Assembly (NCBI GenBank): GCA_029339195.1 | Contig: JAPTJF010000027.1 | Location: 62,001-126,000 of the forward strand | DNA length: 64,000 nucleotides | Source of the DNA: Micractinium sp. NFX-FRZ | Lineage: Eukaryota > Chlorophyta > Trebouxiophyceae > Chlorellales > Chlorellaceae | Direction: 5' to 3' | Shown: positions 1-10,600 of the stretch, piece by piece | How the letters are laid out: each line of letters begins with the position of its first letter | Numbering within the stretch: position 1 is the stretch's first letter | Notes under the pieces: model-generated | Told to the model about the DNA's origin: nothing | The model's input: the letters and a program-made list of their open reading frames with translations, nothing else | The model's database searches: none | Translations under genes and position numbers: made by a program

Positions 1-1
1 C

Positions 2-1594
2 TCCCTGCTGTGTATGCGCGTCGTGCAGCCTACCGTGGTGGCGGTGTGCTGTGGAGCATACCTGGACCAGGTGCGCGCCCTTGCGTGCCATGCTGTGCTG
101 TGCTGTGCTGTGGGGAGTACCTGCACCAGTCGGTTCTGTGCTGTGCTGTGCTGTGCTGTGCTGAGTGTGTAGTGTAGGAAGGTTCAAGGGGTGGCGTGGG
201 GTAGGGTGGTTGTAAGTGCGCAAACCCAGTGCGTGTGCCAAGTGGTAAGCAACAAATGCTCGAGTCTCCCCCTGTGGTGCACCTGTGCAGGAGCGGCACC
301 ATGGCGGAGAGCCTGCAGCGACGCCTCTGCCCATCCATCCACCAACTCATCAACTAATGTTTCCGCTCCAACACCCCCACATCCTTGTTTGCAGTGGCAC
401 CTGTACAAGAGCGGGATCATGGGGGAGAGCGTGCAGTGCACCCGCCCACTGGACCACTCTGTGCTGGCGGTGGGCTACGACACCGATGAGACCACCGGGG
501 AGCAGTTGTGAGTCCAAAGGGCTTGCGCCGTCTGGTAGGGGGATGAGGGCACCGGGGAGCAGTTGTGAGTGCAGACATCTTGCACATCAAATAGAGGGGC
601 ACATGACACGGGGAGGTCGGGGCCGAATTGGAGCCAGCCAGTAGCTGCGCCGAGGCGCTTGGTGGGGGCTGAAGGGGAGCTGCAGGCGGGCCATTGCCGG
701 GGCTGGGCAGAGCTGAGCAGGGCCGCTGTGTGCTGTCGCGTGCGGTACGACACTGGTACTGCTATTGGGGAGTGGCGGTGCTTGGAGGTGGGGTTGGGGG
801 CGGGTGGTGGTGGGCAAGTGATCTCCCACCATGCGTCACAAGCGCACCTGCCACGCTGCCCTCAACAACACGTCCCTCTGTCCTCGCTGGCTGCAGCTGG
901 TTCATCAAAAACTCATGGGGCTCTCACTGGGACGAGGAATGCTACACACAGTGCAGCCTCTACACCCCTCTCCTTCCTTTCCTATCACTGGCACTGCAGC
1001 TGGTCGTTCTTGACTGATGTGTTGCTGTTCTTGGCTGCAGCTGGCTCATCAAGAACTCGTGGGGCGCCCACTGGGGTGAGGAGGGCTACATGCGCCTCAA
1101 GCGCAACGTCAGCGACCGCGACGGGCAGGCCGGGCTGGCCACCTTCCCCGGATACGCCTACAAGAAGCACCCCAACCCCAGCCAGGTGGGTGGGTGAGAA
1201 CACACAATACGACATGTGCGTTCACCTGATCATGCAAGGTGTTGATTTTACAGTTGGGCAGGCACCCCACCCCCAGCCAGGTGGACGCAAGCGCACCGGT
1301 GGCGGGCTGGCTGGCATGGCTTATGGCGTGCACCAGCAGTGCTGCGACCTACAATGGCCGGCACGGTGCCTTCACCCCTGGCAGCGCACCGCCATTTCGT
1401 CGCGCCACGCCCTCTCCGCTGCCCGCTGCAGCGCCCTGCCTCTTCTCTCCCCTCCCCGCCCAACCCCTGCCCCCTCTTCCGCTGCCCCCCTCAACCACTG
1501 CCCGCAGGTGCCCCGCCGCATGTCCATGCGCGGCGGCGCAGGCGTGCTGGCTGGCGCCTGGGAGCAGTGGACCGCCTGGCTGGGCAGGTTCTGA
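2..1594 (+). CDS. Papain-like (C1A) cysteine protease, 3' part
   Basis: Partial gene, 5' end outside the window. Phase-consistent exons: about 2-70 (left edge uncertain), 395-507, 1041-1185, 1508-1594 (TGA). The joined C-terminal part reads [15 protein letters not shown], then [12 protein letters not shown], the catalytic histidine in [12 protein letters not shown], and the catalytic asparagine in [16 protein letters not shown]. These are the His and Asn of the papain Cys-His-Asn triad; the catalytic Cys lies upstream. Such enzymes are endopeptidases of vacuole or secretory pathway. After the core comes a short unrecognised tail ending WTAWLGRF. The introns hold eroded copies of the neighbouring exon edges, including a second in-frame KNSWG-coding copy at 891-946 that could be a dead or alternative exon. 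Family assignment is firm; the exact first exon is not. Confidence 0.82.
89..165 (+). repeat. GCTGT pentanucleotide repeat tracts
   Basis: Two runs of the pentamer gctgt lie in the first visible intron of the protease gene. The same pentamer recurs in diacylglycerol kinase introns (about 15300-15335, 15465-15550, 17575-17635). It is a simple intronic satellite with no evident function. Confidence 0.7.
273..318 (+). repeat. Eroded copy of the 395 exon start
   Basis: The sequence around 273-318 aligns with 393-437, the acceptor and first codons of the protease exon coding [11 protein letters not shown], with roughly one mismatch in five. A further copy of a donor edge lies at 542-570: 29 bases against 485-513 with two mismatches, including the splice donor. 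A 22-base copy of the 1185 donor edge (1168-1189) lies at 1262-1283 with one mismatch. All sit in introns of this gene. Confidence 0.65.
891..946 (+). repeat. Second copy of the catalytic-Asn exon start
   Basis: This stretch of the protease intron matches 1034-1090 with scattered mismatches and keeps the acceptor (tgcag) and the coding sense [15 protein letters not shown]. No good donor follows in a usable position, so I read it as a decayed duplicate exon, though use as an alternative exon cannot be excluded. Confidence 0.7.
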
Positions 1595-2295
1595 GCAGTT
1601 TCTGAGCTGACGCTAACGTCCGTGCTGAGCTGGCGGCGTCTGAGCTGGCAAATGAACGAGAGCATTGGGCTGGGCAGAGTCTGAGCTGCTGCGCTGGCAG
1701 CCCATGGTGTGGTGTGTGTTGAGCCGGCAGGGCGAATAAGCATCTTCGAGATGCCTGCTAGCCCACTGAGAACTGAGGAGTACTGGGCTGACCGTCCGGC
1801 AGCTCATTGAGCTGGCATTTGTGAGAACCACGTGGCACGGTTTGACAGCACAGATGTGGTCAGAGCATGCGCCCGTAACATGCATGCTGCCTTTGCGGTG
1901 TAGCTGATGTTGACCCATCTGTGCCCGCCATGCAACTACTACGCAGTCCCTGTCCTGTATTGTGAACTGCACCCTGCACCTGCTTCCCATGCATCGATAT
2001 CTATCTGTGGCAGGCCGGCTTGAAGTGAGTCACCCAGTCCTGTCGGCCCCGTCTTCCTATCTGCTTGAGTTCATATGTAAGCAACAAGTGCTGCACAGTA
2101 CTCTGAAGGCGGGACACAAGCGGCGGGGCGGCTGACCGAGCGCTGGGAGGAAGAGGGTACACTGAGACGAGGGGCCGGAAATGGTAAGAGAGCAGATGCC
2201 GGAGGGGGAATGAAATGCAGAGGGCCAGAGGCAGGGGGTAGGATGGAACGAAGGGAGCAGGGAGGTTGCTTTGCGAGGCCAGGCGTGTGCAGGCG
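1595..2295. other. Convergent intergenic region
   Basis: This lies between the protease stop and the SIRB stop on the opposite strand. The first part is presumably the protease 3' UTR, with a TGTAA motif at 2076-2080. From about 2100 to 2295 the plus strand is purine-rich. I see no open frame with homology and no RNA gene. Confidence 0.6.
2076..2080 (+). promoter_or_regulatory. TGTAA polyadenylation motif
   Basis: TGTAA is the usual green-algal poly(A) signal. This one lies about 480 bases after the protease stop, a normal 3' UTR length for such algae. The motif is short, so chance occurrence is possible. Confidence 0.4.
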
Positions 2296-3853
2296 CTAAC
2301 GAGCGGCGCCCACGCCTGCCGCCGGCTGCGTCGCTCCTTCCGGCGCCGCTGGCCCTGCCTTGGCTGACCCGGGCGCCGCCTCAGCAGCTGCCACCCGGTT
2401 CTCTATCAGTTGTGCCATGAGGGTGTCGATACCGATGGGCTCCGCCACCACACACTCCACCTCAGGATGGGCCGCTGCCGCCGCCTCAACAAGCTCTGGA
2501 ATGTCGTGCTGCAGGCGGGGAAAAGGGGGTGCAAACAACAATGCAACAGCGGTGAGCCATGCCATGTGCCGAGGGTTGTGGAGAGGTTGGAGAGGGTTAC
2601 TGGGGCTGCTGCCGCCGCCTGAAATGGGAAGTGGGGCGTCGTGTTGCCAGCGGGGGCAGCGAGGGACGGCGAGGGCATTCTGTTGGGCAGCTGCCACCAA
2701 CGCCTGCCACGGGAGCGCGCCACACACGTTTTGCCCCGGGGCTTCCGCCGTACTCAAGGTTCAGGGGTGTCGTGCTGGGGCAGCAGGGCGCGAGGGGAGC
2801 ATTGGAGCGCTGGCCTGCACCGGCGGCACGCACGCGACAGCCCTGGCCAGACCGCCCCGCCAGATTGCCAGACCGGCGGCGACCCCATCACTCCCCCGCC
2901 TGTCCCCCAGATCACCGGCACATGCCACCTCGCTCACCCCACCCCCGCCCCCGCAGTGCAGCCCCTGGCGCCCCCTCATTCCCGCTCCCCTCCGCCCCGC
3001 CAGCACCTGCACGTGCCGCCCCCTGGAGAGGAAGTAGGGTGCGATGATCACGCGGCGCGCGCCCGCCGCCACGCATTTGCCCACCGCCTGCTCAATTGTC
3101 GGCTCAGCTAGCTCCATGTGTGCCACCTCAACGAGGGCGCGCTGCGTGATCTGGCTGCAACATGGCAGAGCAGCATTGGGGGAGGGGGGCAGGCAGGGGG
3201 GGCAGCGATGGGCTGGGCAGCCAGCGTCGGCTCCTTCCCACAGACCATCTGGAGCGAGATGAAGCTGCGGGGAGCCTTTCCTGGGGCCATGCTGGCGCCA
3301 GGCGGGGCGGTGGCAGCTGCATGTGGCCGGCACAACTGCCCGGGCACCGCCTCGAGCCGCTCGAGAGCACTGTGGAAGTGTGTTCCTACGAGCAGCGCAG
3401 CAGCGCACCCCGCCCCGCCCCACGGCCCGCCTTCTCCGCACCTGCTGCCTGTTCACGCCAGTCACGTGCCGCCGCAGTCCCAATGCACGACGTTTGCAAA
3501 AGACCCCTCCCACCCCCGCCTCGCTCACCGCCCCGCCGCCCCCGCCTCGCTCACCGGTAGAGCGCTGCAAACTCAAAGAGCGCGTCGTTTGATTCTGCCT
3601 TTCGAGAGCCATGGTCCACAATCACCACGCCAACAGCGTCTGCCTCCTCTGTCGCCATTGCGCTGCTGCGGCTGCTGCTGCTGCTGCAGCCTGACGTGCG
3701 CGGTCGCCGAGCGGCGCGAGTGGCGGCGGCGGCGGGCACCAGGACACCAGGTGCGGTGCAGGGCTGCCGCCGCGCTGTCGAGGGAGATTGCCGGCGGGCG
3801 TGTGTGCTGACGGCAGACGCGCTTAAACACGCCCCCAACACAGTGGAGCCCAT
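2296..3853 (-). CDS. SIRB: Sirohydrochlorin ferrochelatase, plastid
   Basis: Three exons in phase: 3555-3853, 3007-3154, 2296-2508 (stop); 219 residues. The enzyme inserts Fe(II) into sirohydrochlorin, the last step of siroheme synthesis, which supplies sulfite and nitrite reductases in the plastid. Visible family marks are VIVDHGSRKAESN near residue 75, the metal-binding-type VAHMELAEPTIEQAV near 108, and RRVIIAPYFLSRGRHV near 135. The first 65 or so residues (MGSTVLGACLSASA..., rich in Ser, Arg and Ala) look like a chloroplast transit peptide. The start at 3853 was chosen for that reason; the open frame runs further upstream, and a second Met just before ATEEADAVGV would give a form without a leader. 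The length fits the short, single-domain plant SirB/CbiX type. The gene shares a 368-base divergent promoter region with the RING gene. Confidence 0.88.
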
Positions 3854-4221
3854 GACGCCTACAAGCAGTTTACAAGTATTTACTGTCGCTTGGGCGAGAG
3901 TCGGGCGCACAATGAACTCCTGGTCGTCCCGCTCAATTGCCTCTGGCCACAACAGGCTGCAGTAGGTTCGCGCCCTGACCTGCTGGCGCACAGCACAGCA
4001 CAACGAGAGCGATTCTCCCCGCAAGGGACAGGCATCTCTGCCCTTGCCGTGCACTCGCTTTCAAGAGCAACCCCGATTGAGAGCTCTGCTTGTGTCCGCT
4101 TGTGCCGCCTCGCCGGTGCGCGACCTCCCGTCTCAGCCGGGCAGCGCCCCTTCCAGCCCGGCAGCTTGACAGCACCAACGGCTGGCAGCTCAACAGCGTC
4201 GGGCACCTGAAGTCGCCCAGG
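3854..4221. promoter_or_regulatory. Shared divergent promoter, SIRB / RING ligase
   Basis: These 368 bases separate the two divergent start codons and must hold both 5' UTRs and promoters. I see no clear TATA box. The assignment rests on gene arrangement only. Confidence 0.45.
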
Positions 4222-5739
4222 ATGGCAGCCCTTGCGGACACCCTGCCGCTGCAGCCCGCGGCACCGCAGCTGGGTGGCCAGCAGGCACCGCCTGTGGCCC
4301 AGCAGCAGCTCCCGCAGCCAGCAGCGGCGCTGGGAAAGCAGGCGGAGGCGGGCTTTGAGGAAGACCCTAAAGCGGCACTCAAGAAGCAGCAGGAGCCGGA
4401 CACAGAGGAGCAGATCATGTTCAGCTGCAACATCTGCTACGATGTGAGCAGAGACGGGGGGCTCGCATAGCAAGCTCAGGCGCCTGCCGGCATGACCGGC
4501 TCCCTTTGCGGGGCTGGCCTCCCTTGGCCGCGCCCGGCCCTCCACCCACCCCCACACCTTGCCCCTCCCGTTTGTGTAACGCAGCTGGCCTCGGAGCCCG
4601 TGGTCACGCTGTGCGGACACCTCTACTGCTGGCCGTGCCTCTACCGCTGGCTCCAAGTGCAGAGCCACTGCAGAACCTGCCCCGTGTGCAAGGCGGGCGT
4701 GGAGAAGGACAAGGCGAGCACGAGCCGGCGCCGGGGGCCGGGTTTGCTCGAGTTTGTCAGGCACCAGTCGAGAGGAACCTGCGGTGCCGCGCCCACCGCT
4801 GCGCGCCACCTGCACTCGGTTCGCTCGCTCGGCCTGTGCTCATGCTCCCCCCTCGCTTGCCCCCCCCCCCCCCGCAGGTCATCCCCATTTACGGGCGTGG
4901 AGGCAACGAGGACCCCCGCTCCAAGTCAAAGGGCGACCTTGAGACGGTGCCGCAGCGGCCGGCGGGGCAGCGCCCCGCCCCCGTGGTGCGCAACCCGCTG
5001 CTGCAGCCAAACGTCAACGTAAATGCGCAGCAGAGCGGGCTGGGCATCATACCCACGCTCTTCGGACTGCAGAACGGCAACGGTGAGCCCCAGGGGTAGC
5101 GGGCGGCACGCATCCGGCAGCGGTGCGGCCACTCGTCCGCCCTGCGCACTTGCTTCCAACCCGCCTGCCGCCGAGCGCTGCCTGCCTCCCCTCGTCCCGT
5201 CACCCCACTGCCGCACAAGGCGTGTATGCACGATACGCAGTGCGTCCCTGGTGTGTCGCATGCACTGTGCGCTCTGGCCAACTGCGCACTGCTCGGCTGC
5301 TTCCCTCGCGGCGGCTGCAGGCAACGGCGGGTATGCGGAGCCGCTCACACCGGAGCAGCAGCACCAGGCCTTCCTCTCACGCCTGCTGCTCATGCTGGGC
5401 TCATTTGTCATCATGGTGAGTCATTACACACTCCTTAGCGGATTTCGAAGCTAATGTTGGCTTACGATGGCGCCCGCGGGCGGCTCGCCCTGCCGCTGCC
5501 CGTCTCCCCTGCGGCAGCCTGCACCAGCCTTCTCTCCTCGCCGGCTCTGCCCTGCACAGCCAGCCATGCCCAGCCGCGGTGCCACACGCCCGGGGTGTGC
5601 CCAAGCGGCTGGCCCTGCTGCTGACCCCGGGCGGCAGCGCTGGGGCAACAAGCTGTGGACAGGCAGCCCCGTGCTTTTGTGCTGTGCTTTGTGGGCGTGG
5701 CTGCCGCTCGCGCTGCTGCTGGGCTGGTTGCCGCTGTAG
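4222..5739 (+). CDS. Membrane RING E3 ligase, RMA/RNF5/RNF185 type
   Basis: Exons 4222-4443, 4585-4713, 4878-5082, 5321-5415, 5638-5739 give 250 residues. A Gln/Pro/Ala-rich N-terminus precedes a C3HC4 RING beginning CNICYD (near residue 70), with LCGHLYCWPCLYRWLQ and CPVCKAGVEKDK. This is followed by the family-diagnostic VIPIYGRGG and, near the C-terminus, FLSRLLLMLGSFVIM, matching the membrane anchor of RNF185/RMA proteins. Family members ubiquitinate substrates at the ER membrane with UBC6/7-class E2s in ER-associated degradation. The intron after 4713 uses a GC donor (AAG|GCGAGC), forced by the conserved EKDK-VIPIYGRG junction. The last exon is the least certain: acceptors before 5638 or 5653 both keep phase and add a hydrophobic tail (LWAWLPLALLLGWLPL), while reading through 5415 would end after 13 codons. 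Confidence 0.85.
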
Positions 5740-7635
5740 AGTGCGTGGGCGCAGCAGTGGGGCGACAGGTTCGCTGCAGATTCCAGGACCGGCGCAGCAG
5801 GCACAGCAGGATGGAACCCTCAAACCCCGCGACCGTTGGCTGCCTGCCTGCCAACCTGCCATGCCCTGCCTCCCTCCCTTTTCTGCAGTGCCTGCTGCTC
5901 TTCTAAGGCGGCAGCGTGCCAGCCGTGCTCGCTTGAGAGGAGCCTTGCATGTGCAGCAGCTGGCTGCTGCTGCCTTGCCCGCTCCCCTAGCCTCGGGCCG
6001 ATCAGGCGCACCCAGCTGCAAACCCATGCCCTTCAAACCTACCTGTACCTGTTCCGCTGTTTGCTGCTTTGCTTGAACCCCCTCCTGCTGGCCTCGGGCC
6101 TCCAGCAGCCAGTCCTCTCTTCGCCACGTACCGCCAGCTTCCAGCCCCAGCTTCCCCCAGCTTCCCCGCAGCTCCCTTCCCCAGCTTGAGTGTTGCTGTG
6201 ATGTTGCTGTTGTCCTCTCCCCTCCCCTTTCCCGAGCCCCCCACCGCTCGCTCCCTCAATCTGTCGGCAGCTGCTTCGCAGCCAGTTTTCCCCCCGCCGG
6301 GCGGCGTCGCCCCCTCCCCTCGCTCCCGCCGGCGTTGCTCCCCAAGCGGCTTTTGCGCGCGCGTGCGCGCATGTGCGCCCCCCGCTTGCCGGATCGTTGA
6401 CCCGCAGTTGCTGCGTTCCAACGCCGCCGCTCTTTGAGCGAGGCGGCAGCAGCAGCGCGCCCGACGCCCCGCCCGGAGGCCGCACGCCGCCCGGCACGGC
6501 CCCGCACGCACGCGTGACAGCAGCTGCCTTTCCGTCCAAACCTTGCAACGCGTATGATCCTCTCTTGCTCCCTCACCCCATCCTGGGGTCCGCCCTTCCC
6601 AACGACCCCCCCGTATGCTGCCAGTCAGCCCGCCTGCCTGCCGGGCCGCCCTCGTGGGCCGCCCCGGGAGGCACAGGTGCACCCCCCTTCCCCTCTCTGG
6701 CATAGAGCACCCTTCATCCAATCAGTCCCCACCGAACCGCGCCTCCCCCCGCCTCCCCCTCGCTTGTATGCAGCACTCTTCCCTACCCCCCTGCGCCTGC
6801 CTGCCATGCAGCGCGCCCTGCCCTGTTCTCCCGCCTACCCCTTAGACCCAACTCGGCCTTTGCTCCCGCTCCCGCTTCCGCCCCAATCCAGTACATAATG
6901 CCTGCCTCCCTAAATAACTTTGCGCCGTGCCGCCCCCACCCAATCGACCGGCCCATACTGTGCTGCGCCCACAGCGCGCGTGCAGCCAGCGCGTCTCTCG
7001 CGCCCTTTGTCCCCTCCCGCCCCTATCGGTTGCTACTGTCATACCGTACCCCGGTTTCATTCCTCTCCCATGTTTCTGGCGTTCTTTTTGTGTCATTGCA
7101 GATTGCCCCGCGCCATACAGCAAGGGAGGGAGGAGGCAAAGAGAGGGGCAGCGAGAGGGGCAGTGCTGTGCTGTGGGGTTTGGGGGGCTCTGGGGGAGGC
7201 AAAGCACGAGGGGTAACAACATGAGGCGGGCAGCGGCAGGGTGCGAGCGCGTGGGGGTGCCAGGCGCACGGAAGTGGGGTTGTGCCATGGCAGGTGGCGG
7301 TCAAGCAAAGCAAGATTTGAAAGAGGTTGGCAAGCAGGGAGGTGTCACCCGTCGGCCTGCAAACAATTTCAACAAAAGCAGTCTGGGAGCACCGATCGGC
7401 CCCAAACAGGGGCCAACGTGGTGCGGTCAACACCACCCAAACAGGGTGGGAGAGCAGGGCCTCCCTATCGGCATGTGCTCACCAGCAGGCCCCCTTCACT
7501 CCTGCTGCCAAGGTCGGCCAGCGGCAGCGCCCAGGGTCGGGCGAAGAGACGGAGGGCAAGAGGAGAGGCCGGCCCGGCCAGCCCGGCGGGACAGCGCCAG
7601 CGGGCCGCCAAGAATGCTATACTGTGGCGCCCGCT
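5740..7635. other. Convergent intergenic region, pyrimidine-rich
   Basis: This region separates the RING gene stop from the Pelota stop on the opposite strand. The plus strand is strikingly C/T-rich over about 6100-6300 and 6560-6900, then purine-rich from about 7110. Long open frames here (for example minus-strand 6002-6721) are low-complexity by-products of the composition and match nothing I recognise. I see no RNA gene. Confidence 0.55.
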
Positions 7636-10600
7636 TCACCAGTCAGCCTCAAACTCTTGGTCTTCGAGGTCGGGCAGCGGGAAGCGCAGCACGGCGGCAA
7701 TCCCCGTCAGCTGGTTCAGCTGCTCCCCAGAGGCATGCATGCCCGAAAAGACGTGCACCTCGCCGCCGCCTGTGGGGGGGGCACCGGGGGGGAGGGCGGC
7801 GGGCACGTGGATGGGGGAGACGAGGGGGCATGGCATGCATGCCCGGAAGCAGGGTCACCACCACGCGACAGCCCAGTCAAGGGGCGGGGCACAGAGGAAG
7901 CAGGCAATGGGGGGCAAGGGGAGGGGGATGGGTCGTTGCTGCCATGCTGGAAGGGCAGGGGTGGGCGGTATCCCACCTGCCGCCACCTCCTGCTCCAGGC
8001 CCCTCAAATTGCGCGTGCAATTCCCTTTTTCTGCTGACATTTGTTGCTGATCACATGCCCCATGGTCACGGTGCAAAGTCAAGGAAGACTGAGGCTGGGG
8101 CGCCAAGAAGCGGTATCCCACCTGCTGCCACCTCGCGCTCCAGCCCCACAACCTTCCTGTGCCTGCAACCCCCTTTTCCCCTGCCCTTTGATGCTGCTCT
8201 GACGCCACAACGATGCGGTGCACAGTGACGGTTTAATGGGGGTGGGACATATGGAGAGAGAGAAAAGAGCCCACCTGCCGCCACCTCGTCCACCAGGCCC
8301 ACAACCTTCCTGCGCCTGCGCACGTCGGGCGTGCGGAAGAGGGAGTCGGTGATGAGGAGGGACTGCAGAGGACAGGAGGGTGTGGCAATGTGTGTATTTC
8401 TCACAGTAGAGAATGTGGTTTTAGTAGGATGTGGGTGTGGAAGGGCGAGTGCGGGTTGAGGTGCGCAGATGGGAAGGAGAAGTGCATTTGTGCATGGGGG
8501 TGGTGGTGGTGGGGCAGGGTCAGGGGCAAAGGGTGGCTGTGTGGGCATGGGGGGACACAGAAACATATAGTAGCTGGTGAGGGCGGGCCAACAGGCTGTC
8601 CCATCCCCACGCGCCGAGCCCTGCACCCACGCCGCGCCCTCCCCATTTCCGCCGCGCCCGCCACCATAACACACCTGTATCGCACCCATCTCGTGCGCTG
8701 CCCACACGTGTCCTGGCCCGTAGAAGGCGCGGCTGGAGTCGTTGGAAAGCATGGCCATGAAGTCAGCCAGGGCCTGAAAAGAGAGGGTTAAAGAGAGGGT
8801 TAAGAGAGGGTTGAGAAAGGGTTGAATGGGGCGGCGCCGGGCGGCACGGGTTGGGTTTGGTTGGGTGGGCGCAAAGGAGTGGGTGGGTGGATCGCACGCT
8901 GGCAAGGGGGCGGGTGGCGCTGGGCGCGGAAAGGACAGCATCACAGTGCGTTTGTGCCAACAGGAGTACAGCAGCAGTACAACTTCCCTTGGCCGTACCG
9001 CCCTCCAGCCGCACCTGCACTTCCTTGGCCGCCTTGGTGTCCTTTATCTGCCCAGCCACCACGCTGCCCGCCAGCACCTCCCTGCAATCACGGGCCCTTG
9101 GAAGGGCAGCCTTGAGTGGCTGGATGGATGCAAGTCGAGTTCAGGGGCAGCAGGAGGCCATGCGGAGACAAATATGCTGCCCGGCAATCCAGGGTGAGTG
9201 TGTGTGCTTGTGTGTGTCGCCACTCTCTGCTGCATGCACCCCGTCCTCAACCCTGCAACGCTCCCCCCCCGCCCCTTCCAACCCCCAAACCAAGGGCCCG
9301 CCTCACTTGATGGAGTGCTTGTAGGCCGAGGAGGCCGGGGCCAGCAGTATCTTGGAGCGGTTGAGCAGCAGGGTGCGCACCTCGCGCCTCTGCGCCTCTG
9401 CAGGGGTGGCGGGGTGGCGGGGGGTGCAGGAAGTTGAGGGGGAGGGAGGGAGGGGCGGGGCAGGGCTGAGCTGGGCTATACCTGGCGCCGCTGCGCCTCT
9501 GCAGGGGGTCGGGGTGCCGGGGGTTGCACAGCGAGGATGCAGAGAGGCACGCGGTGGGGGTTGGGAGGGGCGGGGGCACGGTTGAGTATGCTGGGAGATG
9601 ATCACAGCACAAATGCTGACACACTTGTTTAAAGCCTGGTGCACGTGCCGCGCACCTCTGCCCGGGCGCTCTTTCAGCTGCTTTTCCCCAGCAACACTCA
9701 TGCAGGATGTACATGAACACTCAAGCCGCCAGCCCACCTCTGTCCAGGTACTCCTTGAACTGCTCCTTGGCAAAGCCGGGCCCCGCCACCACCAGGCAGC
9801 GCACAATGTCCCAGTCCACGTGACGCACGACAGAGGTGAAGACCTGGCGGTGGGGGAAGGCGGGTTGGAGGAGGTGTGGGGAGGTGCAGGGCGGGTGGTG
9901 GAGGAGGGCAACACATCACTCGTCCCAGTTGGCGTGGCAACCACCTACCTGCACACCCAACCTCGTGTACGAACTCCGCTTGGCATTGCCGCACCCTCAC
10001 CACCCTCCCCATCACACAGAGCATCCCTACTTCCCCACTCCACCATCATGCCGCCTCAGCTCACTTTATAATACACGCCCTCCACGTCACTGCCATGCCC
10101 CGCCCCCTGCTCTTCAAGCACCTCAACTTGACATGCCACCCATACTTGAGCCCATCTTTTCTAATCGCTCTCCATGGCTGTGTCGAACAGCCCCCTGCTC
10201 TCAAACCACCTTGACTCAACGCAACCACAACACGCGGCACCCATCCTTGAGCTCCCACCTTCTCATAAAAGCTCTCCATGGCCTTGTCATACCCTGCCGC
10301 CGCCGCCCCCCGCTTGCGCGGCACATTGGCCTCCACCTTGGCACGAGTGAGGGTGCAGGTGGAGCCCACCAGGCACAGGTGGGCCAGCCCCTCCTGCAGG
10401 CAAGGGAGGAGGGAGCAGGGGAAGAGATGGGGAGATCAGGAAGGGAGGGTGCAGGCGCAGCGCACCAGGCGCACGTGCGCCAGGCCCTCCTGCAGGCAAG
10501 GGAGCGGCACAAGGGGGTGGCAGCGGGATGCAGGTTGCCCTGCCAGCCAATCCAACCTCGCACCTGCCCCCCTCTGCCTACCGCAGGGCATCACACCACA

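Noticed and set aside
569..1594. Continuous 341-codon plus-strand frame across the protease region
   Set aside because: Only its last 29 codons are a real exon; the rest crosses introns and the KNSWG exon in the wrong phase.
5416..5454. Read-through end of the RING protein (VSHYTLLSGFRS)
   Set aside because: A strong GTGAGT donor sits at 5416 and the family has a longer hydrophobic end; the exon at 5638 fits better, though not decisively.
6002..6721. 239-codon minus-strand open frame in the RING-Pelota gap
   Set aside because: Arg/Gly/Ala low-complexity sequence caused by GC-rich DNA, with no homology or splice structure.
9303..9944. 213-codon minus-strand frame inside Pelota
   Set aside because: It includes true exon 7 in frame, but the exon-6 part is in the wrong frame; Pelota homology fixes exon 6 in another frame.
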